Assembly (NCBI RefSeq): GCF_001646665.1
Contig: NZ_LWBU01000017.1
Location: 1-64,000 of the forward strand
From: Streptomyces noursei
GTDB taxonomy: Bacteria > Actinomycetota > Actinomycetes > Streptomycetales > Streptomycetaceae
DNA length: 64,000 nt
Direction: 5' to 3'
The notes below the pieces were generated by a model. That model saw only the letters and a program-made list of their open reading frames with translations. It did no database searches and was not told the DNA's origin. Of the stretch, positions 16,293 through 25,025 are shown in pieces. Position 1 is the stretch's first letter, and each line of letters begins with the position of its first letter. The position numbers and the translations under genes are program-made.

Positions 16293-17393
16293 ATGTCCGA
16301 CTTCGTACCCGGACTCGAAGGAGTCGTCGCGTTCGAGACGGAGATCGCCGAACCGGACAAGGAGGGCGGCGCGCTCCGGTACCGCGGCGTCGACATCGAG
16401 GACCTGGTGGGCCAGGTCTCCTTCGGCAACGTCTGGGGCCTGCTGGTCGACGGGGCGTTCAACCCCGGCCTGCCGCCCGCCGAGCCGTTCCCGATCCCGG
16501 TGCACTCCGGTGACATCCGCGTCGACGTCCAGTCCGCGCTCGCCATGCTCGCCCCCGTGTGGGGCCTGAAACCGCTCCTCGACATCGACGTGGAGGAGGC
16601 CCGCCACGACCTGGCGCGGGCCGCCGTCATGGCGCTGTCGTACGTCGCCCAGTCGGCCCGCGGGCAGGGCCTGCCGATGGTGCCGCAGAGCGAGATCGAC
16701 AAGGCCGAGTCGGTCGTCGAGCGGTTCATGATCCGCTGGCGCGGCGAGCCCGACCCCAAGCACGTCAAGGCCGTCGACGCGTACTGGACGTCCGCCGCCG
16801 AGCACGGCATGAACGCCTCCACCTTCACCGCCCGCGTCATCGCCTCGACCGGCGCGGACGTGGCCGCGGCCCTGTCCGGTGCCGTCGGCGCCATGTCGGG
16901 CCCGCTGCACGGCGGCGCGCCGTCCCGCGTCCTCGGCATGATCGAGGAGATCGAGCGCACCGGGGACGCCGGCGCCTACGTCCGCCAGGCCCTCGACAAG
17001 GGCGAGCGCCTGATGGGATTCGGCCACCGCGTCTACCGCGCCGAGGACCCGCGCGCCCGGGTGCTGCGCCGCACCGCCAAGGAGCTGGGCGCGCCCCGCT
17101 TCGAGGTGGCCGAGGCGCTGGAGAAGGCCGCCCTGGAGGAGCTGCACAACCGCCGCCCGGACCGGGTCCTGGCGACGAACGTGGAGTTCTGGGCGGCGAT
17201 CATGCTGGACTTCGCGGAGGTCCCGGCGCACATGTTCACGTCGATGTTCACCTGCGCCCGGACGGCCGGCTGGTCGGCCCACATCCTGGAGCAGAAGCGC
17301 ACCGGCCGCCTGGTGCGCCCCTCGGCGCGCTACGTGGGCCCGGGCCCGCGCAGCCCCCGGGAGATCGCCGGGTACGAGGACATCGCCGGCTGA
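16293..17393 (+). CDS. citrate synthase-like protein (citrate synthase 2 type)
   Basis: The 366-residue protein belongs to the citrate synthase fold and would condense an acyl-CoA (acetyl- or propionyl-CoA) with oxaloacetate. Active-site positions are visible: His206 in GPLHGGAPS, and His245 with Asp252 in GFGHRVYRAEDPRA. The sequence is shorter than the main TCA-cycle enzyme and resembles the second citrate synthase paralogue of actinobacteria, so 2-methylcitrate synthase or a special-function isozyme is possible. AGGAG lies seven bases before the ATG. A perfect palindromic terminator follows. Confidence 0.88.
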   Translation: MSDFVPGLEGVVAFETEIAEPDKEGGALRYRGVDIEDLVGQVSFGNVWGLLVDGAFNPGLPPAEPFPIPVHSGDIRVDVQSALAMLAPVWGLKPLLDIDVEEARHDLARAAVMALSYVAQSARGQGLPMVPQSEIDKAESVVERFMIRWRGEPDPKHVKAVDAYWTSAAEHGMNASTFTARVIASTGADVAAALSGAVGAMSGPLHGGAPSRVLGMIEEIERTGDAGAYVRQALDKGERLMGFGHRVYRAEDPRARVLRRTAKELGAPRFEVAEALEKAALEELHNRRPDRVLATNVEFWAAIMLDFAEVPAHMFTSMFTCARTAGWSAHILEQKRTGRLVRPSARYVGPGPRSPREIAGYEDIAG

Positions 17394-17404
17394 GACGGGA
17401 CACC

Positions 17405-17440
17405 GACGGCGCCGCACCCCGCGCGGGGTGCGGCGCCGTC
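17405..17440. terminator. 36-bp palindromic bidirectional terminator
   Basis: A 16-bp perfect stem (GACGGCGCCGCACCCC and its complement) around GCGC lies between the convergent citrate synthase-like and TetR genes. It should stop transcripts from both sides. Confidence 0.8.
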
Positions 17441-17463
17441 GCCGTGGTGGGTGCGGCGGCCGG

Positions 17464-18054
17464 TCAGCCGAGCGCCTCGTCCAGCAGGGCCGCCCACTGG
17501 GCCACCACCCGCTCGCGGCGCGCCGTGTCGTCGGTGAGGAGGTTGGCCAGGCCCAGGCCGCGCGCCATGTCGAGCAGGCCCTGGACCGTCTCGCGGACAC
17601 CGGGCCGGGACTCGTCCGCGCCCAGCAGCTCGACGGCGATGCGGTGCGTCTCGCGCCCGACCCGGGCCTCCAGCTCGGTGACCCGGGGGCGCAGCTGCTC
17701 CTCGTCGGAGGCGGCCACCCACAGGTGCAGCGCCGCCCGGAACAGGGGGCCGGTGTAGAGGCCGACCAGGGCGGCGACGACGGCGGCGCGGTCCTGGCCG
17801 GGCAGGGCGCGCAGCGCCTGGGAGCGCTCCTCGGCGACGTACTCGACCGCCGCCGTGAACAGGTCCTCGCGCGTCGGGAAGTGGTGCTGCGCCGCGCCCC
17901 GGGAGACCCCGGCGCGTTCGGCGACGACGGAGACGGTCGAGCCCGCCCAGCCGTGTTCGGCGAGGCAGGCGACCGCCGCCGCGAGGAGCCGCTGCCGGGT
18001 GGCCCTGCTGCGGTCCTGCTTCGGCTCCTTGGCGGCCGTCGTCACACCACCCAT
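17464..18054 (-). CDS. TetR-family regulator of the acyl-CoA operon
   Basis: The 196-residue protein has a TetR N-terminal helix-turn-helix (about 18-65; VAERAGVSRGAAQHHFPTRE) and an all-helical ligand domain. It is the last gene of an eight-gene minus-strand operon and overlaps the crotonase gene by 13 bp, so it is made with the enzymes it probably controls. The likely operator is the 18-bp palindrome at 27545-27562 near the operon's first gene. The inducer is presumably a pathway acyl-CoA (inference). Confidence 0.88.
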   Translation of the reverse strand: MGGVTTAAKEPKQDRSRATRQRLLAAAVACLAEHGWAGSTVSVVAERAGVSRGAAQHHFPTREDLFTAAVEYVAEERSQALRALPGQDRAAVVAALVGLYTGPLFRAALHLWVAASDEEQLRPRVTELEARVGRETHRIAVELLGADESRPGVRETVQGLLDMARGLGLANLLTDDTARRERVVAQWAALLDEALG

Positions 18055-18779
18055 GCGGGGTCCCGTCGTTCGAGGAAGGCGGTCATCCCCTCGCGTGCCT
18101 CCGCCGAGGCGAAGAGCGAGGCCGAGCGCTGCACGAAGTCCTCCGCGTCGCGCTCGAAGGTCTCCAGCACCCTAGCCGTGACCAGCCTCTTGGCCTCCGC
18201 CAGCCCCTGCGGCGACGCCCGGCGCAGCCCGTCCAGGACGGGGGCGAGCGCCTCGTCCACGTCGTCCCCGACCACGGTGACCAGCCCGATCCGGGCCGCC
18301 TCGGCCGCGTCGAACCGCTCCCCGGTCAGGTAGTAGCGGGCGGCGGCGCGGGCGTCGAGGCGGGGCAGCAGGGTCAGGGAGATCACCGAGGGCGCCACCC
18401 CGATCCGCACCTCCGTCAGGGCGAAGTCCACGTCGGCCGCCGCCGCGACGATGTCGCACGCCCCGAGGACGCCCAGCCCGCCGGCCCGTACGTGGCCGGT
18501 GACCCGGGCCACCACGGGCTTGGGCAGCTCCACGATGGCCCGCAGCAGGGCCACGAACGTGTACGGGCTGGGCGGCGCCTTCAGGTCGGCGCCCGCGCTG
18601 AACGTGGCTCCGGCGTGGGTGAGCACCACCGCCCGTACCGCGGGGTCCTTGCCGCAGTCCTCCAGTGCCCGCGCCAGCTCGCCGACGAGCCGCGCCGACA
18701 GGGCGTTGCGGTTCTCCGGTGAGTCCAGCGTCAGGGTGGTGATGCCCCGCTCGTGCGCGGTGGTGACGAGACTCGTCAT
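18042..18779 (-). CDS. enoyl-CoA hydratase/isomerase family protein
   Basis: The 245-residue crotonase-fold protein should hydrate or isomerise an enoyl-CoA. The oxyanion-hole segments HAGATFSAGADLK and GHVRAGGLG are present, and the second catalytic Glu is retained in FALTEVRIG. The first one, normally in a GGGxELA context, is replaced by Gly (AGGLGVLGACD), so classic two-Glu hydration chemistry may be altered. The ATG at 18779 overlaps the ligase stop (ATGA), showing translational coupling. Confidence 0.87.
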   Translation of the reverse strand: MTSLVTTAHERGITTLTLDSPENRNALSARLVGELARALEDCGKDPAVRAVVLTHAGATFSAGADLKAPPSPYTFVALLRAIVELPKPVVARVTGHVRAGGLGVLGACDIVAAAADVDFALTEVRIGVAPSVISLTLLPRLDARAAARYYLTGERFDAAEAARIGLVTVVGDDVDEALAPVLDGLRRASPQGLAEAKRLVTARVLETFERDAEDFVQRSASLFASAEAREGMTAFLERRDPAWVV

Positions 18780-20353
18780 GCGCCTTCCCGCTCCCTCAGT
18801 TCGCGCCGGAGGATCTTTCCCGACGCCGCCCTCGGCACGCCGTCGATGAACTCGACGCGCCGGATCTTCTTGTACGGGGCGACCTTCCCCGCCACGAAGG
18901 CGATGATGTCGTCGCCGCTCAGGTGGTTCGCCCCCGGCTGCCGGACGACGTACGCCTTGGGGACCTCGTTGCCGTCCCGGTCGTACACACCGATGACGGC
19001 CGCGTCCGCGACCGCCTCGTGGCTGAGCAGCAGCGCCTCCAGTTCGGCCGGGGCGACCTGGAAGCCCTTGTATTTGATCAGTTCCTTGACCCGGTCGACG
19101 ACGAACAGCCATCCGTCCTCGTCCACGCGTCCGACGTCCCCGGTGTGCACCCAGCCGTCGGGGTCGATCATCGCGGCGGTGGCGTCGGGGCGGCCCAGGT
19201 AGCCCTTCATGACCTGCGGGCCCCTGATGGCGATCTCGCCCTCCTCGCCGGGCGCGGCGTCCTTGGCCGGGTCGTCCAGGGACAGCAGCCGCATCTCGGT
19301 GTTGGGCAGCAGCCTGCCCACGGTGCCGGGCGGGGCGTCGGTGGCGTCCAGGGGGACGACGTGCGTGCCGGGGGACAGTTCGGTCATGCCGTACGCCTGG
19401 CGCACCGGCGGCAGGCCGAGGCGGGCGGAGCAGGCCTCGGCGAGGCGGGCGTCCAGCGGGGCGGCGGCGCTGACGACGTACTCCAGGCAGGACAGGTCGT
19501 ACCGCTCGACCGCCGGGTGCTTGGCGAGGGCCAGGACGATCGGCGGGGCGACGTACAGGGCGTTGATGCGGTGCTTCTCGACGGCCGAGAGGAACTGGTC
19601 GATCTCGAAGCGGGGCAGGACGACGACGGTGGCGCCCTGCCGGAGGGGGGCGTTCATCAGGGCGGTCAATCCGTAGATGTGGAAGAACGGAAGCACCGCC
19701 AGGACGCGGTCGCCGGGGCCCATGGGGATGGTCGGCTCCAGCTGCGCCAGGTTGGTGGCGATGGAGCGGTGGGTGAGCATGACGCCCTTGGGGACGCCGG
19801 TGGTGCCGGACGAGTAGGGCAGGGCGGCGACGTCCTCGTCCGGGTCGATGGTGACGGCCGGTTCGGGGGCGGTGGAGCCGAGCATGTCCAGGACGGACCG
19901 GTGGCCCGGTGCCTCGTCGCAGACGAAGATCTCGGCGACGCCGCCCGCCAGCTCGGCCGCCCGCCGCGCGGTGGCGAGGAGCGGCGAGACGGTGACGATC
20001 CAGCGGGCGGAGGAGTCCCGCAGCTGCTTGGCGAACTCCTCCGGGGTGGCCAGGGGGTGGACGGTGGTGACGGCCGCCCCGGCGCGTGTCGCGCCGTAGA
20101 AGACGACCGGGTAGGCGACCGTGTTGGGGCTGTGCAGGGCGAGGACGTCGCCCTTGCCGACCCCGGCCTCCGCGAGCGCGGCGGCGACCCGCCGGTGGTA
20201 GGTGTCGAGCTGCCCGTAGGTGAGGGTCAGGTCGCCCGCCCCGTCGACGAGGGCGGTCCCGTCGGTGTGCGCGGCGGCCGACCGGGCCAGGACCGCTTCG
20301 TGGATGGGGAGGGAAACGGCGGGGACGTCCGCGTACGCGCTGTGGAACACCAT
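18776..20353 (-). CDS. AMP-dependent acyl-CoA ligase (4-coumarate-CoA ligase-like)
   Basis: A 525-residue ANL-superfamily ligase that activates a carboxylic acid with ATP and joins it to CoA. Key motifs are visible: P-loop YSSGTTGVPKGVMLTH, the A8-type hinge DGWVHTGDVG, VDRVKELIKYKGFQV, and the C-terminal catalytic Lys in PRAASGKILRREL. It resembles plant-type 4-coumarate and medium-chain ligases; the neighbouring carboxylase, AtuA-like and dehydrogenase genes suggest a branched or terpenoid acid as substrate. AGGAG lies five bases before the ATG at 20353. Confidence 0.9.
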   Translation of the reverse strand: MVFHSAYADVPAVSLPIHEAVLARSAAAHTDGTALVDGAGDLTLTYGQLDTYHRRVAAALAEAGVGKGDVLALHSPNTVAYPVVFYGATRAGAAVTTVHPLATPEEFAKQLRDSSARWIVTVSPLLATARRAAELAGGVAEIFVCDEAPGHRSVLDMLGSTAPEPAVTIDPDEDVAALPYSSGTTGVPKGVMLTHRSIATNLAQLEPTIPMGPGDRVLAVLPFFHIYGLTALMNAPLRQGATVVVLPRFEIDQFLSAVEKHRINALYVAPPIVLALAKHPAVERYDLSCLEYVVSAAAPLDARLAEACSARLGLPPVRQAYGMTELSPGTHVVPLDATDAPPGTVGRLLPNTEMRLLSLDDPAKDAAPGEEGEIAIRGPQVMKGYLGRPDATAAMIDPDGWVHTGDVGRVDEDGWLFVVDRVKELIKYKGFQVAPAELEALLLSHEAVADAAVIGVYDRDGNEVPKAYVVRQPGANHLSGDDIIAFVAGKVAPYKKIRRVEFIDGVPRAASGKILRRELREREGA

Positions 20354-20387
20354 CACGGCTCCTGTCGGTACGGCTCCGGCACTGGGG

Positions 20388-21521
20388 TCAGTACGACTTG
20401 GGCAGGCCCAGGGTCTGGTGGGACACGTAGTTCAGAATCATTTCCCGGCTTACCGGAGCGATGCGTGCCACTCGTGACGCGGTGATGAGCGAGGCGAGGC
20501 CGAACTCGCGGGTGAGGCCGTTGCCGCCGAGGGTGTGCACGGACCGGTCGACCGCGGCGACGCACGCCTCCGCCGCCGCGTACTTGGCCATGTTGGCGGC
20601 CTCACCGGCGCCGATGTCGTCGCCCGCGTCGTAGAGGCGGGCGGCCTTCTGCATCATCAGGCGGGCCAGTTCGAGTTCGATGTGGCTCTGGGCGAGCGGG
20701 TGGGCGACGGCCTGGTGGGCGCCGATGGGCGTCTTCCAGACCTGGCGTTCCCCGGCGTACGCGACGGCCCGCGCGAGGGCGTGGCGGCCCATGCCGACGG
20801 CGAACGCGGCGGTCATGATGCGCTCGGGGTTGAGCCCGGCGAACAGCTGGAGCAGTCCGGCGTCCTCCTCCCCCACCAGCGCGTCGCCGGGGAGGCGCAC
20901 GTCGTCGAGGGTCAGCTCGAACTGCTTCTCGTGGGCGTCCAGTTCCATGTCGATCCGCCGGCGCCCGAAGCCGGGGGTGTCGCGCGGGACGACGAACAGG
21001 CAGGGCTTGAGCTTCCCCGTACGGGCGTCCTCGGTGCGGCCGACGACGAGGGTGGCGTCGGCGATGTCGACGCCGGAGATGAACACCTTGCGGCCGGTGA
21101 GGACCCAGTCGTCGCCGTCGCGGCGGGCGGTGGTGGTGATCCGGTGCGAGTTGGAGCCCGCGTCGGGCTCGGTGATGCCGAACGCCATGGTGCGGGTGCC
21201 GTCGGCGAGTCCCGGCAGCCAGCGGGCCTTCTGCTCGCGGGTGCCGAACCGGGCGATGACGGTGCCGCAGATGGCGGGCGAGACGACCATCATCAGCAGT
21301 GGGCAGCCGGCCGCGCCCAGTTCCTCCAGGACGATGGAGAGTTCGGCCATGCCGCCGCCTCCGCCGCCGTACTCCTCCGGCAGGTTCACCCCGAGGTAGC
21401 CGAGCTTGCCGGCCTCCGCCCAGAGCGCCTCGCGGTCGTGGGCGCGTCCGTGGCGCTGCCCGAGGGCGGCGACGGCGGCGCGCAGGGCGCGGTGCTCCTC
21501 GGTCTCGACGACGGTGCTCAT
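20388..21521 (-). CDS. acyl-CoA dehydrogenase
   Basis: The 377-residue flavoprotein introduces the alpha-beta double bond in an acyl-CoA. Features of the family include FGITEPDAGSNSHRI (substrate and FAD contacts), a central beta domain with GRKVFISGVDIADATL, and the C-terminal helical domain with HTLGGNGLTREFGLASL. In the citronellyl/geranyl or leucine pathways an enzyme of this type precedes the biotin carboxylase step. The start overlaps the stop of the carboxylase alpha gene (ATGA). Confidence 0.92.
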   Translation of the reverse strand: MSTVVETEEHRALRAAVAALGQRHGRAHDREALWAEAGKLGYLGVNLPEEYGGGGGGMAELSIVLEELGAAGCPLLMMVVSPAICGTVIARFGTREQKARWLPGLADGTRTMAFGITEPDAGSNSHRITTTARRDGDDWVLTGRKVFISGVDIADATLVVGRTEDARTGKLKPCLFVVPRDTPGFGRRRIDMELDAHEKQFELTLDDVRLPGDALVGEEDAGLLQLFAGLNPERIMTAAFAVGMGRHALARAVAYAGERQVWKTPIGAHQAVAHPLAQSHIELELARLMMQKAARLYDAGDDIGAGEAANMAKYAAAEACVAAVDRSVHTLGGNGLTREFGLASLITASRVARIAPVSREMILNYVSHQTLGLPKSY

Positions 21522-23416
21522 AGGTCGGTCTCCTTCTCCGGTGCGTCCTGGACGACGGCGAGCAGGGTGCCGACCTCGACCTGGTGGCCGGGGGCGGCGT
21601 GGAGCGCGGTGAGCGTGCCGGAGGCGGGAGCGGTGACGCGGTGCTCCATCTTCATGGCCTCCAGCCACAGGAGCGGCTGGCCGGCCTCGACGCGGGCGCC
21701 GACCGCGAGGTCGGCGACCCGGACGACGGTGCCGGGCATGGGCGCGAGCAGCGAGCCGGGCGCGGTGCGTGCGGCCGGGTCGGTGAACCGGGGGTGGGTG
21801 GTCAGCCGGTGGCCGTCGACGTGGACGACGCCGTCGACGTGGGCGGCCACCTCGAAGGACCGGACGACACCGTCCACGTCGAGGCGCACGCGTGCGGGCG
21901 AGACGGCCACCACGCGCGCGTGCGGGTGCGATTCGACGGTGAACCCGCCGTCCCTGGTGTGCCGGTAGCGCACCTCGTGGTCGCCGTACCGGGCGGTCAG
22001 CGGCTGCGACGGTACGTTGCGGAAGGCGCCGAAGCGGCCGGTGCGGCCGGACGCGGCGGCGAGGGCGGCGGCGACGGCCGCGAGGTCCTCGCCGGGGGCG
22101 GGGGCGGTCAGCGCGGGCAGGTTCCGGTCGTAGAAGCCGGTGTCGGGCCGCCCCGCCGTGAAGTCGGGGTGCCGCAGCGACGCGAGGAGCAGGTCCCGGT
22201 TGGTGACCGGCCCGTGCACCCGGGTCCGCGCGAGGGCGTGCGCGAGCCGGCGGACGGCCTCGTCGCGGGTGGGCGCGTGGGCGATCACCTTGGCGAGCAT
22301 GGCGTCGTAGTGGACGCCGACCGTGTCGCCGGCGGCGTACCCGGTGTCGACCCGCAGCCCGTCGCCCCGGGGGACGTCCAGCGCGTGCAGGACGCCGGTC
22401 TGGGGTGCCCAGTCGCGGGCGGGGTCCTCGGCGTAGAGCCGGACCTCCACGGCGTGCCCCTCGGGGGCGGGCGGCTCCGGCGGCAGTGCGGCGCCCTCGG
22501 CGATCCGGAGCTGGTGGGCGACCAGGTCGAGGCCGAAGACCGCCTCGGTGACGGGGTGTTCGACCTGGAGGCGGGTGTTCATCTCCAGGAAGTACGCCCG
22601 GTCGCCGGTGACCAGGAACTCGACGGTGCCGGCGCCGGTGTAGCCGACCGCCTTCGCGGCCGCGACCGCCGAGGCGCGGAGGGTCTCCAGCAGGGCGGGG
22701 CCGAGGCCGGGCGCCGGTGCCTCCTCGACGACCTTCTGGTGCCGGCGCTGGAGCGAGCAGTCGCGGGTGCCGAGCGTCCACACCGTGCCGTGCGCGTCGG
22801 CGAGGACCTGCACCTCGACGTGCCGGCCGCGTTCGACGTACGGCTCGGCGAACACCTCGCCGTCCCCGAACGCCGACCGGGCCTCGGCGGCGGCCGCAGC
22901 CAGTTCGCCGGGGAGGGCGGCCAGGTCCCGGACGACCCGCATGCCCCGGCCGCCGCCGCCCGCCGCGGCCTTGAGCAGGAGCGGGAGGTCCGCGTCCGTG
23001 GCCTTCGCCGGGTCGACGGGGTCCAGCAGGGGCACGCCGGCCGCCGCCATCAGCTCCTTGGCGCGCGTCTTGGACGCCATCGCCGCGATGGCGTCCGGCG
23101 GCGGGCCGATCCACGTCAGGCCCGCGTCGAGGACGGCCCGCGCGAAGTCCGCGTTCTCCGACAGGAACCCGTACCCGGGGTGCACCGCGTCGGCGCCCGC
23201 CGCGAGCGCGGCCGCCACGACCAGATCGCCGCGCAGGTACGTGTCGGAGGGCGCCGCCCCCGGCAGCCGTACCGCCGCGTCGGCCTCGCGGACGTGCAGC
23301 GCGTCCGCGTCGGGGTCGGCGTACACCGCCACCGTGTCGATGCCGAGCGAGCGGCACGTGCGGAAGACGCGGCAGGCGATCTCGGCCCGGTTGGCGACAA
23401 GGACAGAAGAGATCAT
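21518..23416 (-). CDS. acyl-CoA carboxylase alpha subunit (biotin carboxylase plus BCCP)
   Basis: The 632-residue subunit carries an N-terminal biotin carboxylase (MISSVLVANRAEIACRVFR, Gly-rich ATP-grasp loop AAAGGGGRGMRVV near residue 160) and a C-terminal biotin carboxyl carrier domain with the biotinylated Lys in WLEAMKMEHRV near residue 590. It resembles 3-methylcrotonyl-CoA or geranyl-CoA carboxylase alpha chains. It pairs with the beta subunit encoded just upstream (10-bp gap). Substrate preference cannot be decided from sequence alone. Confidence 0.93.
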   Translation of the reverse strand: MISSVLVANRAEIACRVFRTCRSLGIDTVAVYADPDADALHVREADAAVRLPGAAPSDTYLRGDLVVAAALAAGADAVHPGYGFLSENADFARAVLDAGLTWIGPPPDAIAAMASKTRAKELMAAAGVPLLDPVDPAKATDADLPLLLKAAAGGGGRGMRVVRDLAALPGELAAAAAEARSAFGDGEVFAEPYVERGRHVEVQVLADAHGTVWTLGTRDCSLQRRHQKVVEEAPAPGLGPALLETLRASAVAAAKAVGYTGAGTVEFLVTGDRAYFLEMNTRLQVEHPVTEAVFGLDLVAHQLRIAEGAALPPEPPAPEGHAVEVRLYAEDPARDWAPQTGVLHALDVPRGDGLRVDTGYAAGDTVGVHYDAMLAKVIAHAPTRDEAVRRLAHALARTRVHGPVTNRDLLLASLRHPDFTAGRPDTGFYDRNLPALTAPAPGEDLAAVAAALAAASGRTGRFGAFRNVPSQPLTARYGDHEVRYRHTRDGGFTVESHPHARVVAVSPARVRLDVDGVVRSFEVAAHVDGVVHVDGHRLTTHPRFTDPAARTAPGSLLAPMPGTVVRVADLAVGARVEAGQPLLWLEAMKMEHRVTAPASGTLTALHAAPGHQVEVGTLLAVVQDAPEKETDL

Positions 23417-23426
23417 GGAGTGGTCC

Positions 23427-25025
23427 TCACATCCGGAAGACGCCGAAGCCGCCTCGCGCGCCTTCGACCGGGGCGGTGTGGATCGCCGACAGGCACAGGC
23501 CGAGGACGGTGCGGGTGTCGCGCGGGTCGATGACGCCGTCGTCGTAGAGCCGTCCCGAGAGGAACATCGGCAGGGACTCGGACTCGATCTGCTGCTCCAC
23601 CATGGCGCGCAGCGCCGCGTCGCCCTCGTCGTCGTAGGGCCGGCCCTTGGCGGCCGCGGAGGCGCGGGCGACGATCGACAGGACGCCGGCGAGCTGCTGC
23701 GGGCCCATGACGGCGGACTTGGCGCTGGGCCAGGCGAAGAGGAAGCGGGGGTCGTAGGCGCGCCCGCACATGCCGTAGTGCCCGGCGCCGTACGACGCGC
23801 CCATGAGGACCGACAGGTGCGGGACCTTCGAGTTGCTCACCGCGTTGATCATCATCGCGCCGTGCTTGATGATCCCGCCCTGCTCGTACTCCTTGCCGAC
23901 CATGTAGCCGGTGGTGTTGTGGAGGAACACCAGGGGGATGTCGCGCTGGTTCGCCAACTGGATGAACTGCGCCGCCTTCTGGGACTCGGCGGAGAACAGG
24001 ACCCCCTGGGCGTTGGCGAGTATCCCGACCGGATAGCCGTGCAGGGACGCCCATCCGGTGGTGAGGGAGGGCCCGTACAGCGGCTTGAACTCGTCGAAGT
24101 CGGAGCCGTCGACGATCCGGGCGATGACCTCGCGCGGGTCGAAGGGGATCTTCAGGTCGCCGGGGACGATGCCGAGCAGCTCGTCCGGGTCGTACTTCGG
24201 GGGCTCGGCCGGGGCCGGGTCGGGGTGCGCCTTGCGGTGGTTGAGGCGGGCGACGATCCGGCGGGCCCGGTGGATCGCGTCGGCCTCGTCGACGGCGTAG
24301 TGGTCGGCGAGCCCCGACACGCGCGCGTGCATCTCGGCGCCGCCGAGTGACTCGTCGTCGCTCTCCTCGCCGGTGGCCATCCTGACCAGCGGCGGGCCGC
24401 CGAGGAAGACCTTCGACCGCTCCTTGATCATCACGGTGTGGTCGGACATCCCGGGCACGTAGGCGCCCCCCGCCGTCGAGTTGCCGAACACGACGGCGAT
24501 GGTGGGGATCCCGGCGGCGGACAGGCGGGTGAGGTCACGGAACAGCGCCCCGCCGGGGATGAAGATCTCCTTCTGGGACGGCAGGTCGGCGCCGCCGGAC
24601 TCCACGAGGCTGATGCAGGGCAGCCGGTTGGCGTACGCGATCTCGTTGGCGCGCAGCGCCTTCCTCAGCGTCCAGGGGTTGGACGCGCCGCCGCGCACGG
24701 TCGGGTCGTTGGCGGTGATCAGGCACTCGACGCCCTCGACGACCCCGATGCCGGTGACGATCGACGCGCCCACCGGGTAGTCGCTGCCCCAGGCGGCGAG
24801 CGGGGACAGTTCCAGGAACGGGGAGTCGGGGTCGAGGAGCAGTTCGATGCGTTCGCGGGCGAGGAGCTTGCCGCGCTTCCGGTGCCGCTCGACGTACTTC
24901 TCGCCGCCGCCGGCGAGGGCCTTGGCGTGCTCGGCGTCCAGCTCGGCGAGCTTGGCGAGCATGGCCTCGCGGTGGGCGGCGTACTCGGGCCCGCGCGGGT
25001 CGAGGGCGGTGGGGAGGACGGTCAC
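23427..25025 (-). CDS. acyl-CoA carboxylase beta subunit (carboxyltransferase)
   Basis: The 532-residue subunit has the two crotonase-like halves of carboxyltransferases, with oxyanion-forming Gly-Gly or Gly-Ala segments (for example VVFGNSTAGGAYVPGMSD and GASYGAGHYGMCGRAYDPR). It transfers CO2 from biotin to the gamma or alpha carbon of an enoyl- or acyl-CoA. Sequence blocks such as HNTTGYMVGKEYEQGGIIKHG are typical of methylcrotonyl/geranyl-CoA carboxylases. The GTG start overlaps the AtuA-like stop codon by four bases. Confidence 0.93.
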   Translation of the reverse strand: MTVLPTALDPRGPEYAAHREAMLAKLAELDAEHAKALAGGGEKYVERHRKRGKLLARERIELLLDPDSPFLELSPLAAWGSDYPVGASIVTGIGVVEGVECLITANDPTVRGGASNPWTLRKALRANEIAYANRLPCISLVESGGADLPSQKEIFIPGGALFRDLTRLSAAGIPTIAVVFGNSTAGGAYVPGMSDHTVMIKERSKVFLGGPPLVRMATGEESDDESLGGAEMHARVSGLADHYAVDEADAIHRARRIVARLNHRKAHPDPAPAEPPKYDPDELLGIVPGDLKIPFDPREVIARIVDGSDFDEFKPLYGPSLTTGWASLHGYPVGILANAQGVLFSAESQKAAQFIQLANQRDIPLVFLHNTTGYMVGKEYEQGGIIKHGAMMINAVSNSKVPHLSVLMGASYGAGHYGMCGRAYDPRFLFAWPSAKSAVMGPQQLAGVLSIVARASAAAKGRPYDDEGDAALRAMVEQQIESESLPMFLSGRLYDDGVIDPRDTRTVLGLCLSAIHTAPVEGARGGFGVFRM

